Shown here: in pieces, positions 25,116 through 34,049 of the stretch
How positions within the stretch are numbered: the first letter of the stretch is position 1
How the letters are laid out: the number at the start of each line of letters is the position of its first letter
NCBI RefSeq assembly: GCF_000482745.1
Contig: NZ_AXWQ01000016.1
Coordinates: 1-64,000, forward strand
DNA length: 64,000 bases
DNA from: Oleidesulfovibrio alaskensis DSM 16109
GTDB taxonomy: Bacteria; Desulfobacterota; Desulfovibrionia; Desulfovibrionales; Desulfovibrionaceae
Direction: 5' to 3'
Position numbers and translations under genes: made by a program
The notes under the pieces: generated by a model
Told to the model about the DNA's origin: nothing
Database searches by the model: none
The model's input: only the letters and a program-made list of their open reading frames with translations

Positions 25116-25661
25116 CTAGCGGTCCAGAGCGGGTTTTACATACAGTTCGCCGCCGTGACAGTCGTTGATGACCAGCAGCGGAAACTCTTTGACGGTCAGC
25201 CGGCGTATGGCTTCAGGCCCCAGTTCTTCGTATGCGACCACCTCTGCGGCGGTGATGCATTGCGAAAGCAGGGCTCCGGCACCGCCGGTGGCGCCGAAGT
25301 AGACAGCCTTGTGCCGTTTAAGCGCATCGATTACGTCCTGACTGCGCTTGCCCTTGCCTATGCTTGCCTTTACGCCCAGGCTGTGCATGCGGGGGGTGTA
25401 TGTGTCCATGCGGCCGCTGGTGGTGGGACCGGCCGAACCGATGGGACGGCCGGGGGGGGCAGGTGTGGGCCCCACATAGTAGATGACGGCCCCCTGAGCT
25501 TCAAAAGGCAGCGCCTCGCCCTTTTCCAGCGTTTCCATCATGCGCTTGTGTGCGGCATCGCGGGCGGTGAATATTTCGCCGTTCAGAAAAACGACATCGC
25601 CCGCTTTAAGCTGTTCGGTATCCTGGTCGCGCAGGGGGGTCTGCAGATAATAGGTGGCCAT
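25116..25661 (-). CDS. fumB: Class I fumarate hydratase, beta subunit
   Basis: The protein has 181 residues; the ATG at 25661 overlaps the fumA stop by one base (TAATG). AGDVVFLNGEIFTARDAAHK, GPTPAPPGRPIGSAGPTTSG and KAVYFGATGGAGALLSQCI are the conserved parts of the two-subunit, oxygen-sensitive fumarase and L-tartrate dehydratase beta chain. With the alpha chain it hydrates fumarate to malate. Lying between frdB/fumA and malic enzyme makes fumarase the right call over tartrate dehydratase. Confidence 0.93.
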   Translation of the reverse strand: MATYYLQTPLRDQDTEQLKAGDVVFLNGEIFTARDAAHKRMMETLEKGEALPFEAQGAVIYYVGPTPAPPGRPIGSAGPTTSGRMDTYTPRMHSLGVKASIGKGKRSQDVIDALKRHKAVYFGATGGAGALLSQCITAAEVVAYEELGPEAIRRLTVKEFPLLVINDCHGGELYVKPALDR

Positions 25662-26500
25662 TAGAATACAACCTCCTTGTGCCGCGAAGAATGGCACTGC
25701 ACGTTGACGGCCAGCGGCAGGCTGGCGATGTGGCAGGGATGCATGGCTATTTTAACGGCAAGGCATGTGGTTTTGCCGCCCAGTCCCATGGGGCCGATGC
25801 CCAGCGCATTGATTTCGTCCAGCAGTTCTTTTTCCATGGCAGCTATTTCCGGGTCGGGATGCACATCGTCCACGCGGCGGAACAGCGCGCCTTTGGCAAG
25901 CGAAGGCGCCAGATCGAACGTGCCGCCTATGCCCACACCCACGATGGTGGGGGGGCAGGGGTTGGGACCGGCTTCGGCCATACGCCGGACAACAAAGTCC
26001 TTGATGCCCTGCCAGCCCTGTGCGGGGGTAAGCATGGTACAGCGCGACATGTTTTCACTGCCGCCGCCTTTGGCCATGTACCGGACTTTCAGCGTATCCC
26101 CGGGCACCAGTTCCACGTGGATGACTGCGGGAGTGTTGTCACCGGTGTTTTTGCGGGTCAGCGGGTGGCACATGGATTTGCGCAGAAAGGCCTTGTCATA
26201 GGCTTCCACCATGGCGGCGTTGAGGGTTTCTTTCAGTCCGCCGCCTTCCATGCGCACTTCTTCTCCCATTTCGACAAAGAAAACAGCTACTCCTGTGTCC
26301 TGACACAGGGCCAGTCCGCTTTGCGCGGCCAGATCGGCGTTTTCCAGCAGCTGACGCAGTACCTCCTTGCCGGAGTCGGTAGTCTCTTGCTGCATGCAGG
26401 TCTGAAAGGCGTTGTACACGTCTTTTCCCAGCACACGGTTGGCGTCCATAATCATGTCACGCACGGCGGCGTGCAGATCGGCGGCCTTAATGCTTTTCAT
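25661..26500 (-). CDS. fumA: Class I fumarate hydratase, alpha subunit (4Fe-4S)
   Basis: The protein has 279 residues. LALCQDTGVAVFFVEMG carries the first cluster Cys, MAKGGGSENMSRCTMLTPAQ and GPNPCPPTIVGVGIGG the others, and GPMGLGGKTTCLAVKI the C-terminal signature. It binds the catalytic 4Fe-4S cluster. Its start overlaps the frdB stop by 14 bases and its stop overlaps the beta-subunit ATG, so subunit output is coupled. Confidence 0.94.
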   Translation of the reverse strand: MKSIKAADLHAAVRDMIMDANRVLGKDVYNAFQTCMQQETTDSGKEVLRQLLENADLAAQSGLALCQDTGVAVFFVEMGEEVRMEGGGLKETLNAAMVEAYDKAFLRKSMCHPLTRKNTGDNTPAVIHVELVPGDTLKVRYMAKGGGSENMSRCTMLTPAQGWQGIKDFVVRRMAEAGPNPCPPTIVGVGIGGTFDLAPSLAKGALFRRVDDVHPDPEIAAMEKELLDEINALGIGPMGLGGKTTCLAVKIAMHPCHIASLPLAVNVQCHSSRHKEVVF

Positions 26501-27275
26501 GGCAGCACCCCTTGTGGTTTTGCAGTTTTTTCACCACGGAAGCGGGCAGAATGCCCTTTACGGAGTTCAGCGCCAGCATGCGGCGCATGATTCCCAGCTG
26601 ATCCTGCAGCGGGATTTTTTTCGGGCAGACATCTTCGCAGGCCAGCAGTCCCATGCAGCCGAACACACCGGCATCATTGCCGATAAGGTCGTAGTAGTCG
26701 TCTTCGGACCGTTCGTCGCGCGGGTCCATGTAAAAGCGGGCGATGCGGTTGATGGAAGTGGCCCCTATGAAGTCCTCGCGCATTCTGGCAGTACCGCAGG
26801 CAGCCACGCAGCAGCCGCATTCAATGCAGCGGTCCAGCTCGAATATCTGGTTGGCCAGCTCATTTTCCATGCGGGTTTCTTCTGCGGAGGGGTCAAACTC
26901 TTTGCGGGTGTGAATCCATGATTCGATGCGGGTGCCCACATCGCGGAACCATACGCCGGTATCAACTGACAGGTCGCCCACCAGTTTGAATACCGGCAGA
27001 GGATGCAGCACGATATGATCGGGCAGGTCGCGGGTCTGCGTATGGCAGGCCAGCGCGGGACGTCCGTTGATGACCATGCCGCACGAGCCGCAGATACCGG
27101 CGCGGCAGCAGAAATCAAACTGCAGGGAAGGATCGTGCTGGTCGCGGATGATGTTCAGCGCGATGAACAGGGTCATGGAGTCGAATTCGTCGATGAAGAA
27201 CGACTGCATGTAAGGTTTGGTATCGGGGGTGGCGGGATTGTACCGGAACACCTCTATATGAAGTTTGCGACTCAT
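26487..27275 (-). CDS. frdB: Fumarate reductase/succinate dehydrogenase iron-sulfur subunit
   Basis: The protein has 262 residues. The N-terminal 2Fe-2S fold has CCRAGICGSCGMVINGRPAL; the C-terminal part has CIECGCCVAACGT (4Fe-4S) and CMGLLACEDVCP (3Fe-4S). It passes electrons between the haem-bearing FrdC and the flavin in FrdA at the inner face of the membrane. GGAGGG lies before ATG. It sits 12 bases after frdA and overlaps fumA. Confidence 0.94.
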   Translation of the reverse strand: MSRKLHIEVFRYNPATPDTKPYMQSFFIDEFDSMTLFIALNIIRDQHDPSLQFDFCCRAGICGSCGMVINGRPALACHTQTRDLPDHIVLHPLPVFKLVGDLSVDTGVWFRDVGTRIESWIHTRKEFDPSAEETRMENELANQIFELDRCIECGCCVAACGTARMREDFIGATSINRIARFYMDPRDERSEDDYYDLIGNDAGVFGCMGLLACEDVCPKKIPLQDQLGIMRRMLALNSVKGILPASVVKKLQNHKGCCHEKH

Positions 27276-27287
27276 GAACTCTCCCTC

Positions 27288-29183
27288 CTAGGCCTTTTTC
27301 TTGGACGTTGTTTCAGACTTGGCGGTGGGTGCGGCACCGGGTTTGCGCAGCTTTTCTTCGGGAATGTCGGCATAGATTATCTTGCCGCCGCCGTAGCCGC
27401 GTTCGCCGGGAGGCATTTCAAAGTAGGGTGAGGCTTCCTCGTATTCGAGCGTGGGCAGTGCGGCACCTTCTTTCCAGTAGGCAAGGGTGCGGTTCAGCCA
27501 GTCACGGTCGTTGCGTTCGGGGAAGTCTTCGCGGGTGTGGGCACCGCGGCTTTCGGTGCGCATCAGCGCGCCGTAGGCGGTGCACAGTGCCAGCTTGATC
27601 ATGCCGGGCACACGCAGCGCCAGCGACATTTCAGGCGTAAAACCGGCGCTGTTGGACTGCAGCCCTATTTTCATGGAACGCTCATGCAGTGCTGTCAGTT
27701 TATCCACGGCGGTCTGCAGGTCTTTGGCGTTGCGGAAAATACCCACTCCTTCCATCATGATGTCCTGCAGTTCGTTGCGCAGGGTTACGGCGCTTTCTTT
27801 ACCCTTGCGTCCGGCGGCGATGTCGCTGATGCGCTGGTTCATTTTGTTTGCGGCATCGCGCATGGCGCCGGTGGAGAAGCTGGTGGAATGCCCCTGCAGG
27901 AATTCGACGATTTTTTTGCCTATGTGACGTCCGGCCACAACTGTTTCTGCCAGCGAGTTGCCGCCCAGCCGGTTGAAGCCGTGCATGTCCCAGCAGGCGG
28001 CTTCGCCTGCGGCAAACAGACCCGTAAGCCCGTAGGCCGCACCGTCTTTGTCTGTACGCACGCCGCCCATGGAATAGTGCTGGGTGGGCCGCACGGGAAT
28101 AAGCTGATGGATGGGGTTCACACCGAGGAAGTTGGTGCAGATGTCGTACACTTCACGCAGGTTGGTGGTGATGTGTTTTTCGCCCAGATGGCGGATGTCG
28201 AGCCACAGATGGTCGCCGTAGGGGCTTTTGACCCCCAGCCCCTTGCGCATGTGTTCGGTCATGCGGCGCGAAACCACGTCGCGCGAGGCCAGCTCGGCTT
28301 TTTCCGGTTCGTAATCGGGCATGAACCGGTATTCATTGACGTCCAGCAGGGTGCCGCCGTCACCGCGGCAGCCTTCGGTCACCAGAATGTCGGTGGGCAC
28401 GGTGCCCGTGGGGTGAAACTGCACGGCTTCCATATTGCCCATGGGAACAATGCCGGTGTCCAGCGCTGCTATCTGTCCGCCGCCGTCGCAGATGACGGCG
28501 TTGGTTGTGGCGCGGTAGATACGGCCGTAACCGCCGGTGGCAATAAGTGTGGCAGAGGCGAAGTAGGCTATCAGCTCGCCGGTGCGCAGACTGCGGGCAA
28601 TGCAGCCCATGCAGGTCTGACCGTCGTGGATGATGGCTTCGGCCTGTACTCTGTCATGAATGTTTACGCCGTATTGCAGGCAGATGTTGTCCAGCGTGTA
28701 CAGCACGGAGTGTCCTGTGCCGTCGGATGTGTAGCAGGTACGCCATTTGGCGGTGCCGCCGAAGGCGCGGGCATGGATGAGACCGTGTTTTTCTTTTTTT
28801 TCTTCGGCGTCAAAGGGTTTGCCGCCTTTGTAATAAGTATGCATGCCGGCCACAACGCGGTTCCACGGCACGCCCCAGTGAGCCATTTCGCGCATGACGA
28901 TGGGGGCTGTGTCGGCAAAAAGCCGGGCCACTTCCTGATCACACCCCCAGTCGGAGCCTTTGACCGTATCGGCAAAGTGCACATCGGTGGAGTCACCGTC
29001 ACCCATTATGGCATTGCCGAGAGCGGCCTGCATGCCGCCCTGAGCGGCGGAAGAGTGCGAACGTCTGGGGGGAACGATGGAAAGACAGACCACATCGAAT
29101 CCTGCCATGGCCGCTTCAACGGCGACCCGCTCACCGGCAAGGCCGGCGCCTATGCACAGGACGTCGGTATAGATAACTTGCAT
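27288..29183 (-). CDS. frdA: Fumarate reductase/succinate dehydrogenase flavoprotein subunit
   Basis: The protein has 631 residues from ATG at 29183 (GAGGTG before it; an upstream in-frame Met at 29264 lies inside frdC). VLCIGAGLAGERVAVEAAM is the FAD fold, and RRSHSSAAQGGMQAALGN gives the covalently flavinylated His43. Substrate residues are in QFHPTGTVPTDILVTEGCRG, RPTQHYSMGGVRTD and FNRLGGNSLAETVVAGR. The C-terminal stretch is lysine- and alanine-rich. The direction in vivo, fumarate reduction or succinate oxidation, cannot be read from sequence; the operon favours fumarate respiration or dismutation. Confidence 0.94.
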   Translation of the reverse strand: MQVIYTDVLCIGAGLAGERVAVEAAMAGFDVVCLSIVPPRRSHSSAAQGGMQAALGNAIMGDGDSTDVHFADTVKGSDWGCDQEVARLFADTAPIVMREMAHWGVPWNRVVAGMHTYYKGGKPFDAEEKKEKHGLIHARAFGGTAKWRTCYTSDGTGHSVLYTLDNICLQYGVNIHDRVQAEAIIHDGQTCMGCIARSLRTGELIAYFASATLIATGGYGRIYRATTNAVICDGGGQIAALDTGIVPMGNMEAVQFHPTGTVPTDILVTEGCRGDGGTLLDVNEYRFMPDYEPEKAELASRDVVSRRMTEHMRKGLGVKSPYGDHLWLDIRHLGEKHITTNLREVYDICTNFLGVNPIHQLIPVRPTQHYSMGGVRTDKDGAAYGLTGLFAAGEAACWDMHGFNRLGGNSLAETVVAGRHIGKKIVEFLQGHSTSFSTGAMRDAANKMNQRISDIAAGRKGKESAVTLRNELQDIMMEGVGIFRNAKDLQTAVDKLTALHERSMKIGLQSNSAGFTPEMSLALRVPGMIKLALCTAYGALMRTESRGAHTREDFPERNDRDWLNRTLAYWKEGAALPTLEYEEASPYFEMPPGERGYGGGKIIYADIPEEKLRKPGAAPTAKSETTSKKKA

Positions 29184-29211
29184 TGAACACCTCTTGCTCT
29201 GGCTGAAATAA

Positions 29212-29868
29212 TTAAATGAGGTCAAGGAACATGAAGCGGACAAGAGTAAGCAGCCCCACCGCAATGAAGCCGATCATCATGGCGTTTTCGGTGCGCTGAT
29301 ACCATTTGCGGTTTTCACGGGTGATAAAACCGTATTTCACCCCTATGCGGTAAAATCCCACGCCTACGTGGATTTCAGCCATGGGCAGCAGAATGAGATA
29401 AAAAGAAAGCCAGCCGCCGTGCTGGATGCGGGCCGCGCTTTTCTGGGCGGTTATGGGCAGGTCGGTGAGCACTTCGTACATATGGATGCTGGCCATGACC
29501 AGAATGATCAGCGCCGTAACCACCTGTGCCACCCACATCCATGTGTCTTTGTGCCGCAGCATGCCCGCATGCCGCAGAAAAGCTCTTTGCTCCGTCGTGC
29601 GGAAGGGCATCTTGCGTCCGGCAAGAATGAAGTGGAAAAGCATGAGCGCAAAAATGACCGGCCCGCCTATCTGCGCCATGAATGTTGCCTCGAAAAACCA
29701 TGCAATGGCGTTCATCAGCCGGGGGCTCAGGATGACGCTGGAGACCAGCAGCAGGTGCGCCCATAAGAAGAGAATCAACAGGACACCCGAGAGCATCTGG
29801 AGGAAGTCGAGCCTGCCTGCCAGTTTGCTCCGCTGGGGAACATGAAGCGTTACGGTGCTGGAGTTCAT
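29212..29868 (-). CDS. frdC: Fumarate reductase/succinate dehydrogenase cytochrome b subunit
   Basis: The protein has 218 residues from ATG at 29868, eight bases after GAGGAG. Five membrane helices are visible, with the haem-ligand histidines expected in FLWAHLLLVSS, LMLFHFILAGRK, MASIHMYEVLTDL and MAEIHVGVGFYRIG. This is the Wolinella-type dihaem cytochrome b of class B enzymes, which handles menaquinone. It is the first gene of the operon; the sigma-54 promoter lies 140 bases upstream. Confidence 0.92.
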   Translation of the reverse strand: MNSSTVTLHVPQRSKLAGRLDFLQMLSGVLLILFLWAHLLLVSSVILSPRLMNAIAWFFEATFMAQIGGPVIFALMLFHFILAGRKMPFRTTEQRAFLRHAGMLRHKDTWMWVAQVVTALIILVMASIHMYEVLTDLPITAQKSAARIQHGGWLSFYLILLPMAEIHVGVGFYRIGVKYGFITRENRKWYQRTENAMMIGFIAVGLLTLVRFMFLDLI

Positions 29869-30009
29869 GTGCTGCTCCTCGGTAAAGGTTCGTTGCTGGG
29901 AAAAGGCCTGCCGGAAACAGGCCGCCACCCGTGCACTGCGGATACCGCAGGCGGTGCGCTCCGCCGGGGCTTTTCCGGTGCCCCTGCGGGTGTGCCTGCA
30001 GTACACAAA

Positions 30010-30025
30010 AGCATATGCCGTGCCA
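30010..30025 (-). promoter_or_regulatory. Sigma-54 promoter of the frd-fum-mae-nfn operon
   Basis: Read on the minus strand the site is TGGCACGGCATATGCT. It matches TGGCACG-N4-TTGCW at all but one position, with the GG and GC pairs correctly spaced. Transcription would start near 29998, leaving a leader of about 130 bases before frdC. The genes encoding a sigma-54 activator and its kinase lie just upstream on the same strand. Confidence 0.8.
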
Positions 30026-30029
30026 GTCT

Positions 30030-30392
30030 GTTATATCTAGTATAGTGTGATATTTCAGATGCATGCATTCTTGGCTGTTTGAGTGGTCAATGCGTTTTTC
30101 CTGTCATGCAGGATAATTTTCTTGTGCGGCAGGAAAGTAGAGAGAGGGGACGGGCTGTTACTGTTCAGCAGGAAAATGCAGTGTACCGGCAGGCGGATGC
30201 CGGAGCATGCCAGACACGGCCCTTTGTCGGGTTGTCGTGTCTGCGGTGGTACGGATGTGCGGGGCGGACGGGTAAAACGGCTGCTGCGGGGCCGGCATGG
30301 AGGCGGAACAGGCGGCGGCGCAGGCGCACAGCCTGCTGTCAGCAGGCTTCTGCGGCGCTGGTTTGCTGCATATGCGCGTGGCCGCCGGTACA
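30030..30392. other. Interval between the regulator gene and the frd promoter
   Basis: No gene is seen. It should contain the activator sites for the sigma-54 promoter. Candidates are the palindrome ATGCATGCAT (30059-30068) and a GCCTGC/GCAGGC hairpin (30331-30347) that may also end the regulator transcript. Assignment is tentative. Confidence 0.4.
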
Positions 30393-31814
30393 TCATGAGG
30401 TGGTTATGTTGTGTTTTTTTAACAGGGCATACAGCCGCGACTGGGAAAGACCTGACGTGCTGACTGCTTTGCGCACGCAGTTGCCGCTTTCTGCCATGAG
30501 GCGCCGCAGGTATCCTGATTCGGCCTGCTGCAGCACCGCTTCACGGTAATCTTGCAGCAGCGGCAGCCCGGCGCCGGCGTTTTCAGCCATGGGGGGCGAT
30601 GCTTGCGGCGGCGTGCTGCCGGGACCGGCAGCCACACGGGCCCGGGCTACTTTGGCACGCAGTGCGGGCGGCAGATGCCATGCAAAAAGGTACGGTTCGG
30701 TAATGGCTGCAGCCAGTGCGTGGTCAAGCGCATGCAGCAGTTCGCGCACGTTGCCCGGCCAGCTGTAGTGCGTGAGCACATCAAAAAAATCAGCGTAGCA
30801 CCCTTTGCGGTCCATGCCGGCCCTTGCGCATTCCCTGTCCAGATAATTGTTGCTGATGGCGGGGATATCATCTTTGCGATCGCGCAGCGGCGGCAGATCG
30901 ATAAGTATGGAACGCAGGCGGAACAGGAGATCATTGCGGAATTCTCCCGCCTGCACCATGGCTTCCAGATCGCGGTTTGTCGCCGCCACCAGCCGGAAGT
31001 CGCAGGGCACTTCCTCTGCCGACCCCAGCGGGCGGACGGTGCGCTCCTGCAGAACCCGCAGGAAGCTTTTCTGCATGAGCAGTGGCAGTTCGCCTACCTC
31101 GTCCAGAAAGAGCGTTCCGCCGTGGGCACGCTGCACCAGTCCTGTGCGGTCTTTTTCTGCACCGGTGAATGATCCTTTGCTGTGGCCGAAAAGAATACTT
31201 TCTACCAGATTTTCCGGCAGACCGGCGCAGTCCACCACCACAAAGGGGCCGTCGGAGCGCATGCTGTTTTCGTGTATGGCGCGGGCGAACAGTTCCTTGC
31301 CGGTACCTGTTTCGCCGCAGATGAGGACGTTGGCGCGGGTCTGGGCCGACTGTGCAACCAGATCAAGACAGCGCATCAGGGCGGGGCTGTCACCCACTAT
31401 GCCTTTGCGGCGCAGGGCGCGTACGGGGCAGTCCTTGCGCGATTCCATGCGTTCGCGGCGGAAATCCAGCGCACGTCTGAGGGTAAGCGTGATATCCTGA
31501 ATGGAAGCTGTCTTTTCTATGTAGTCCCACGCGCCGTTGGTAATGGCCAGTTCTGCACCGTCAGGGTCTCCGGCGCCGGTGATGATTATGACCTCCGGGC
31601 GTGAGGGGGCTTCTGCCAGCCGGGGCAGAAAGGAAAGCCCGTTGCCGTCCGGCAGCCGCACATCCAGAAACACGGCATCGATATCGCCTTTTTCCGCATG
31701 TTGCAGGCCTTCGCCGCCCATGCCGGCCATGACCGGTTCACATCCCAGACGTCTGACTGTGCGTCCCAGCGCGTGGCGCATATGTTCGTCGTCGTCAATG
31801 ATCAGAACGCGCAT
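30393..31814 (-). CDS. NtrC-type sigma-54-dependent response regulator
   Basis: The protein has 473 residues. The receiver domain (MRVLIIDDDEHMRHALG; phospho-Asp in VFLDVRLPDG; IIITGAGD) covers residues 1-120. The AAA+ domain (about 145-370) has GETGTGKELFARAIH and the sigma-54 contact loop as GSFTGA, a tolerated variant of GAFTGA. A Fis-type helix-turn-helix ends the protein (GNCVRKAVSTSGLSQSRLYA). Its ATG lies 20 bases inside the kinase gene, so the two are coupled. The nearest sigma-54 promoter is that of frdC, the predicted target. Confidence 0.92.
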   Translation of the reverse strand: MRVLIIDDDEHMRHALGRTVRRLGCEPVMAGMGGEGLQHAEKGDIDAVFLDVRLPDGNGLSFLPRLAEAPSRPEVIIITGAGDPDGAELAITNGAWDYIEKTASIQDITLTLRRALDFRRERMESRKDCPVRALRRKGIVGDSPALMRCLDLVAQSAQTRANVLICGETGTGKELFARAIHENSMRSDGPFVVVDCAGLPENLVESILFGHSKGSFTGAEKDRTGLVQRAHGGTLFLDEVGELPLLMQKSFLRVLQERTVRPLGSAEEVPCDFRLVAATNRDLEAMVQAGEFRNDLLFRLRSILIDLPPLRDRKDDIPAISNNYLDRECARAGMDRKGCYADFFDVLTHYSWPGNVRELLHALDHALAAAITEPYLFAWHLPPALRAKVARARVAAGPGSTPPQASPPMAENAGAGLPLLQDYREAVLQQAESGYLRRLMAESGNCVRKAVSTSGLSQSRLYALLKKHNITTS

Positions 31815-33708
31815 GTGCGGTGCTCCTGTGCTTTTTATGCTTGTCCAGCTGGGTGCGTATTTCCGCGCTCAGAGCCGCGGTATCAAACGGTTTGTAGAAA
31901 AAGGCGGCCACCCCGACCTTGCGCCAGTCTTTGGGATAGCGCGACAGGTTCCCAGTGCCTTCAAAGCCGGTGTACATGATGACGGGCAGGTCCGGCCGGA
32001 TGCTCAGCAGCTCGCGTGTCAGTTCCACGCCTGTGAGGTTGGGCATCATCTGGTCGGTAAGTACCAGATCAAAGGCATGGGGCTTTCGTCTGAAAAGTTC
32101 CAGTGCCTCTTTGCTGCGTGTGACGCTGGTGACTTTGTATCCCAGCCGCGTGAACAGTTTTCCCACGGAATAGGCCAGGTCATCGTCGTCATCCACTATC
32201 AGCAACGATTCATTGCCGCGCTGCAGTGCGGAACGTATCTGTTTTTCCTGTACTTCTTCGGCCATGCCGCTGCAGGGCAGGTACACGCGGAAGGTTGAGC
32301 CCCTGCTGGGCGCACTGTCCACCGTTATGTGCCCGCCGTGCAGCCGGACGATGTTTTGGGTGATGGAAAGTCCCAGCCCCGTTCCGCCGCTTTTTTTGCG
32401 TGTGGTGTAGAAAGGTTCAAACACGTGTTTCATGACCACCGGCTTCATGCCTGTACCCGTGTCGCGTACGGATACGACCACATAACGTCCCGCGGGCAGT
32501 TCCAGCGGGGCGGCGTGTCCGGTGTCCAGAGTTTCCATGTCCAGTGTGATTTCCAGCAGGCCTTTCATGCCGCGCATGGCCTGCTCGGCGTTGGTGCACA
32601 GGTTCATGAGCACCTGCAGCAGCTGGTCCGGGTCGGCTTTTACCTGCGCGGTGGGCGCATTGATGCGCAGGCGGACCTCCACTGTGGCGGGAATGAATGT
32701 CTGCAGCAGCTGGATGCATTCCTGTACGGTGTATCGTACCTGCACCGTGGTTTTGGTCAGTTCGGTGCGCTGGCTGAACGTCTTGATGCGTTTGACAAGG
32801 TTTTTACCGCGCCGTGCCGCCTTGAGCACATGGTACAGGTCTTCGCGCACGGGGCTGTCTTCCGGCGTATCTTCCAGTGCCAGTTCGCTGCATGACGATA
32901 TGGCGCCGAGAATATTATTGAAATCATGCGCTATGCCGCCAGCAAAAATGCCGATGGCCTCCATTTTTTGTGCATGACGCAGTTCGCGTTCCATCTGGCG
33001 CCACGGTTTAAGAATGCCGCTGACCATATACAGGCTGGTGGGCAGTACAAAAAAGACAAGGGTGATGAAAACCCCCACGCCCACGATCATCAGGGCCTTG
33101 TTGATATGCCCGTCAAGACGCGCGGCCAGCTTTTCCTGTTCGTTCTGGATGTTGTCGGTGTAGATGCCTGTGGCCAGCCAGAAGTCGGTACCGGGAATAA
33201 TCTCGGCGTAGGCCAGTTTGGGCAGCGGCGTGGTTTCGCCGGGCTTGTGAAAGCTGTACGAAACATAACCGCCGCCGCTGCGGACCAGTGATGCCAGAAT
33301 GCTGATGTAGGGTACGCCGTCTTTGTCGTGGTGGTTCAGGCGGTCGGTGCCTTGAAAAGCGGGGTCGAGAGGATGGACGATGTTGATGCCGTTGAGGTCG
33401 TAGACAAAGTAATAACCGTCGTTGTCGTAGCGCACGGCATTGATGGTGCGCCGCAGCACATCAACCGGATTATCGCCCCGTTCACGGGCTTTGGTCATGG
33501 CGTCCGACAATGCCGCGGCCATGCTTTGCACCGAGTAGCGCAGAGTTCGTTCGTAGCCGTGCACCGTGGCCGATTTTACCTCTGCCAGCGAATCGGACTG
33601 CACAAGCTTGATGTAGTAGGTGTATGTGAGCCCGATGGCAGAGGCGAAGACAATAAGAAAGAGCAGCAAAAGACCGATACGGCCTGCAATGCTGGCATTG
33701 GCGCGCAA
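31795..33708 (-). CDS. Cache-domain hybrid histidine kinase
   Basis: The protein has 637 residues from TTG at 33708, chosen for the GGAGGAGG five bases upstream. A first membrane helix (residues about 9-30) is followed by a periplasmic single-Cache region (GYYFVYDLNGINIVHPLDPA; VSYSFHKPGETTPLPKLAYA; TDFWLATGIYTDNIQ). A second helix (about 215-240) precedes HisKA with GIAHDFNNILGAISS, the HATPase domain (NLCTNAEQAM, GGTGLGLSI), and a C-terminal receiver (DLVLTDQMMPNLTGVEL). Cache domains of this type often bind small organic acids. Together with the NtrC-type partner and the frd operon it is probably a C4-dicarboxylate sensor; that is inference. Confidence 0.9.
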   Translation of the reverse strand: MRANASIAGRIGLLLLFLIVFASAIGLTYTYYIKLVQSDSLAEVKSATVHGYERTLRYSVQSMAAALSDAMTKARERGDNPVDVLRRTINAVRYDNDGYYFVYDLNGINIVHPLDPAFQGTDRLNHHDKDGVPYISILASLVRSGGGYVSYSFHKPGETTPLPKLAYAEIIPGTDFWLATGIYTDNIQNEQEKLAARLDGHINKALMIVGVGVFITLVFFVLPTSLYMVSGILKPWRQMERELRHAQKMEAIGIFAGGIAHDFNNILGAISSCSELALEDTPEDSPVREDLYHVLKAARRGKNLVKRIKTFSQRTELTKTTVQVRYTVQECIQLLQTFIPATVEVRLRINAPTAQVKADPDQLLQVLMNLCTNAEQAMRGMKGLLEITLDMETLDTGHAAPLELPAGRYVVVSVRDTGTGMKPVVMKHVFEPFYTTRKKSGGTGLGLSITQNIVRLHGGHITVDSAPSRGSTFRVYLPCSGMAEEVQEKQIRSALQRGNESLLIVDDDDDLAYSVGKLFTRLGYKVTSVTRSKEALELFRRKPHAFDLVLTDQMMPNLTGVELTRELLSIRPDLPVIMYTGFEGTGNLSRYPKDWRKVGVAAFFYKPFDTAALSAEIRTQLDKHKKHRSTAHARSDH

Positions 33709-33960
33709 TACGACCTCCTCCCGCCGGTACCACCGGCAGGCAACCCCGGGAGCAAGCACTGCGGAACAGGGGGCAGCAGCGCAGTCTGATCAGCAGGCAG
33801 ACGCAACCGCAGCGCTTTTCCGATGATTTATCCGTACACACTTCAGGATAAAGGTGCAAGCCTGTCGAGAGTTTGTGTCATACTTCGTGCAGATGTGGCC
33901 TGTACTTTCCCGGGTACTTGCTCCGGCCTGAGAGGCGGGGCATGATGTGTCCCGCGTATG

Positions 33961-33994
33961 GCCGGACGTCCGGCGGCATGGGCAACGGCATGCC
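33961..33994. repeat. Palindrome and adjacent hairpin upstream of the selenoprotein gene
   Basis: A perfect palindrome GCCGGACGTCCGGC (33961-33974) is followed directly by GGCATG/CATGCC (33975-33980 and 33989-33994). It lies in the 340-base gap between the divergent kinase and oxidoreductase genes, about 60 bases before the latter's ATG. It could be an operator. Nothing else is evident in 33709-34049. Confidence 0.45.
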
Positions 33995-34049
33995 CGTACA
34001 ACAGAACAGTGCATGAAAATTGGAGCCTGAAACACTGCGGAGAAACTTT

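Noticed and set aside
27537..29186. 549-codon frame antisense to frdA
   Set aside because: High GC at third positions keeps the opposite frame open; the frdA motifs settle the strand.
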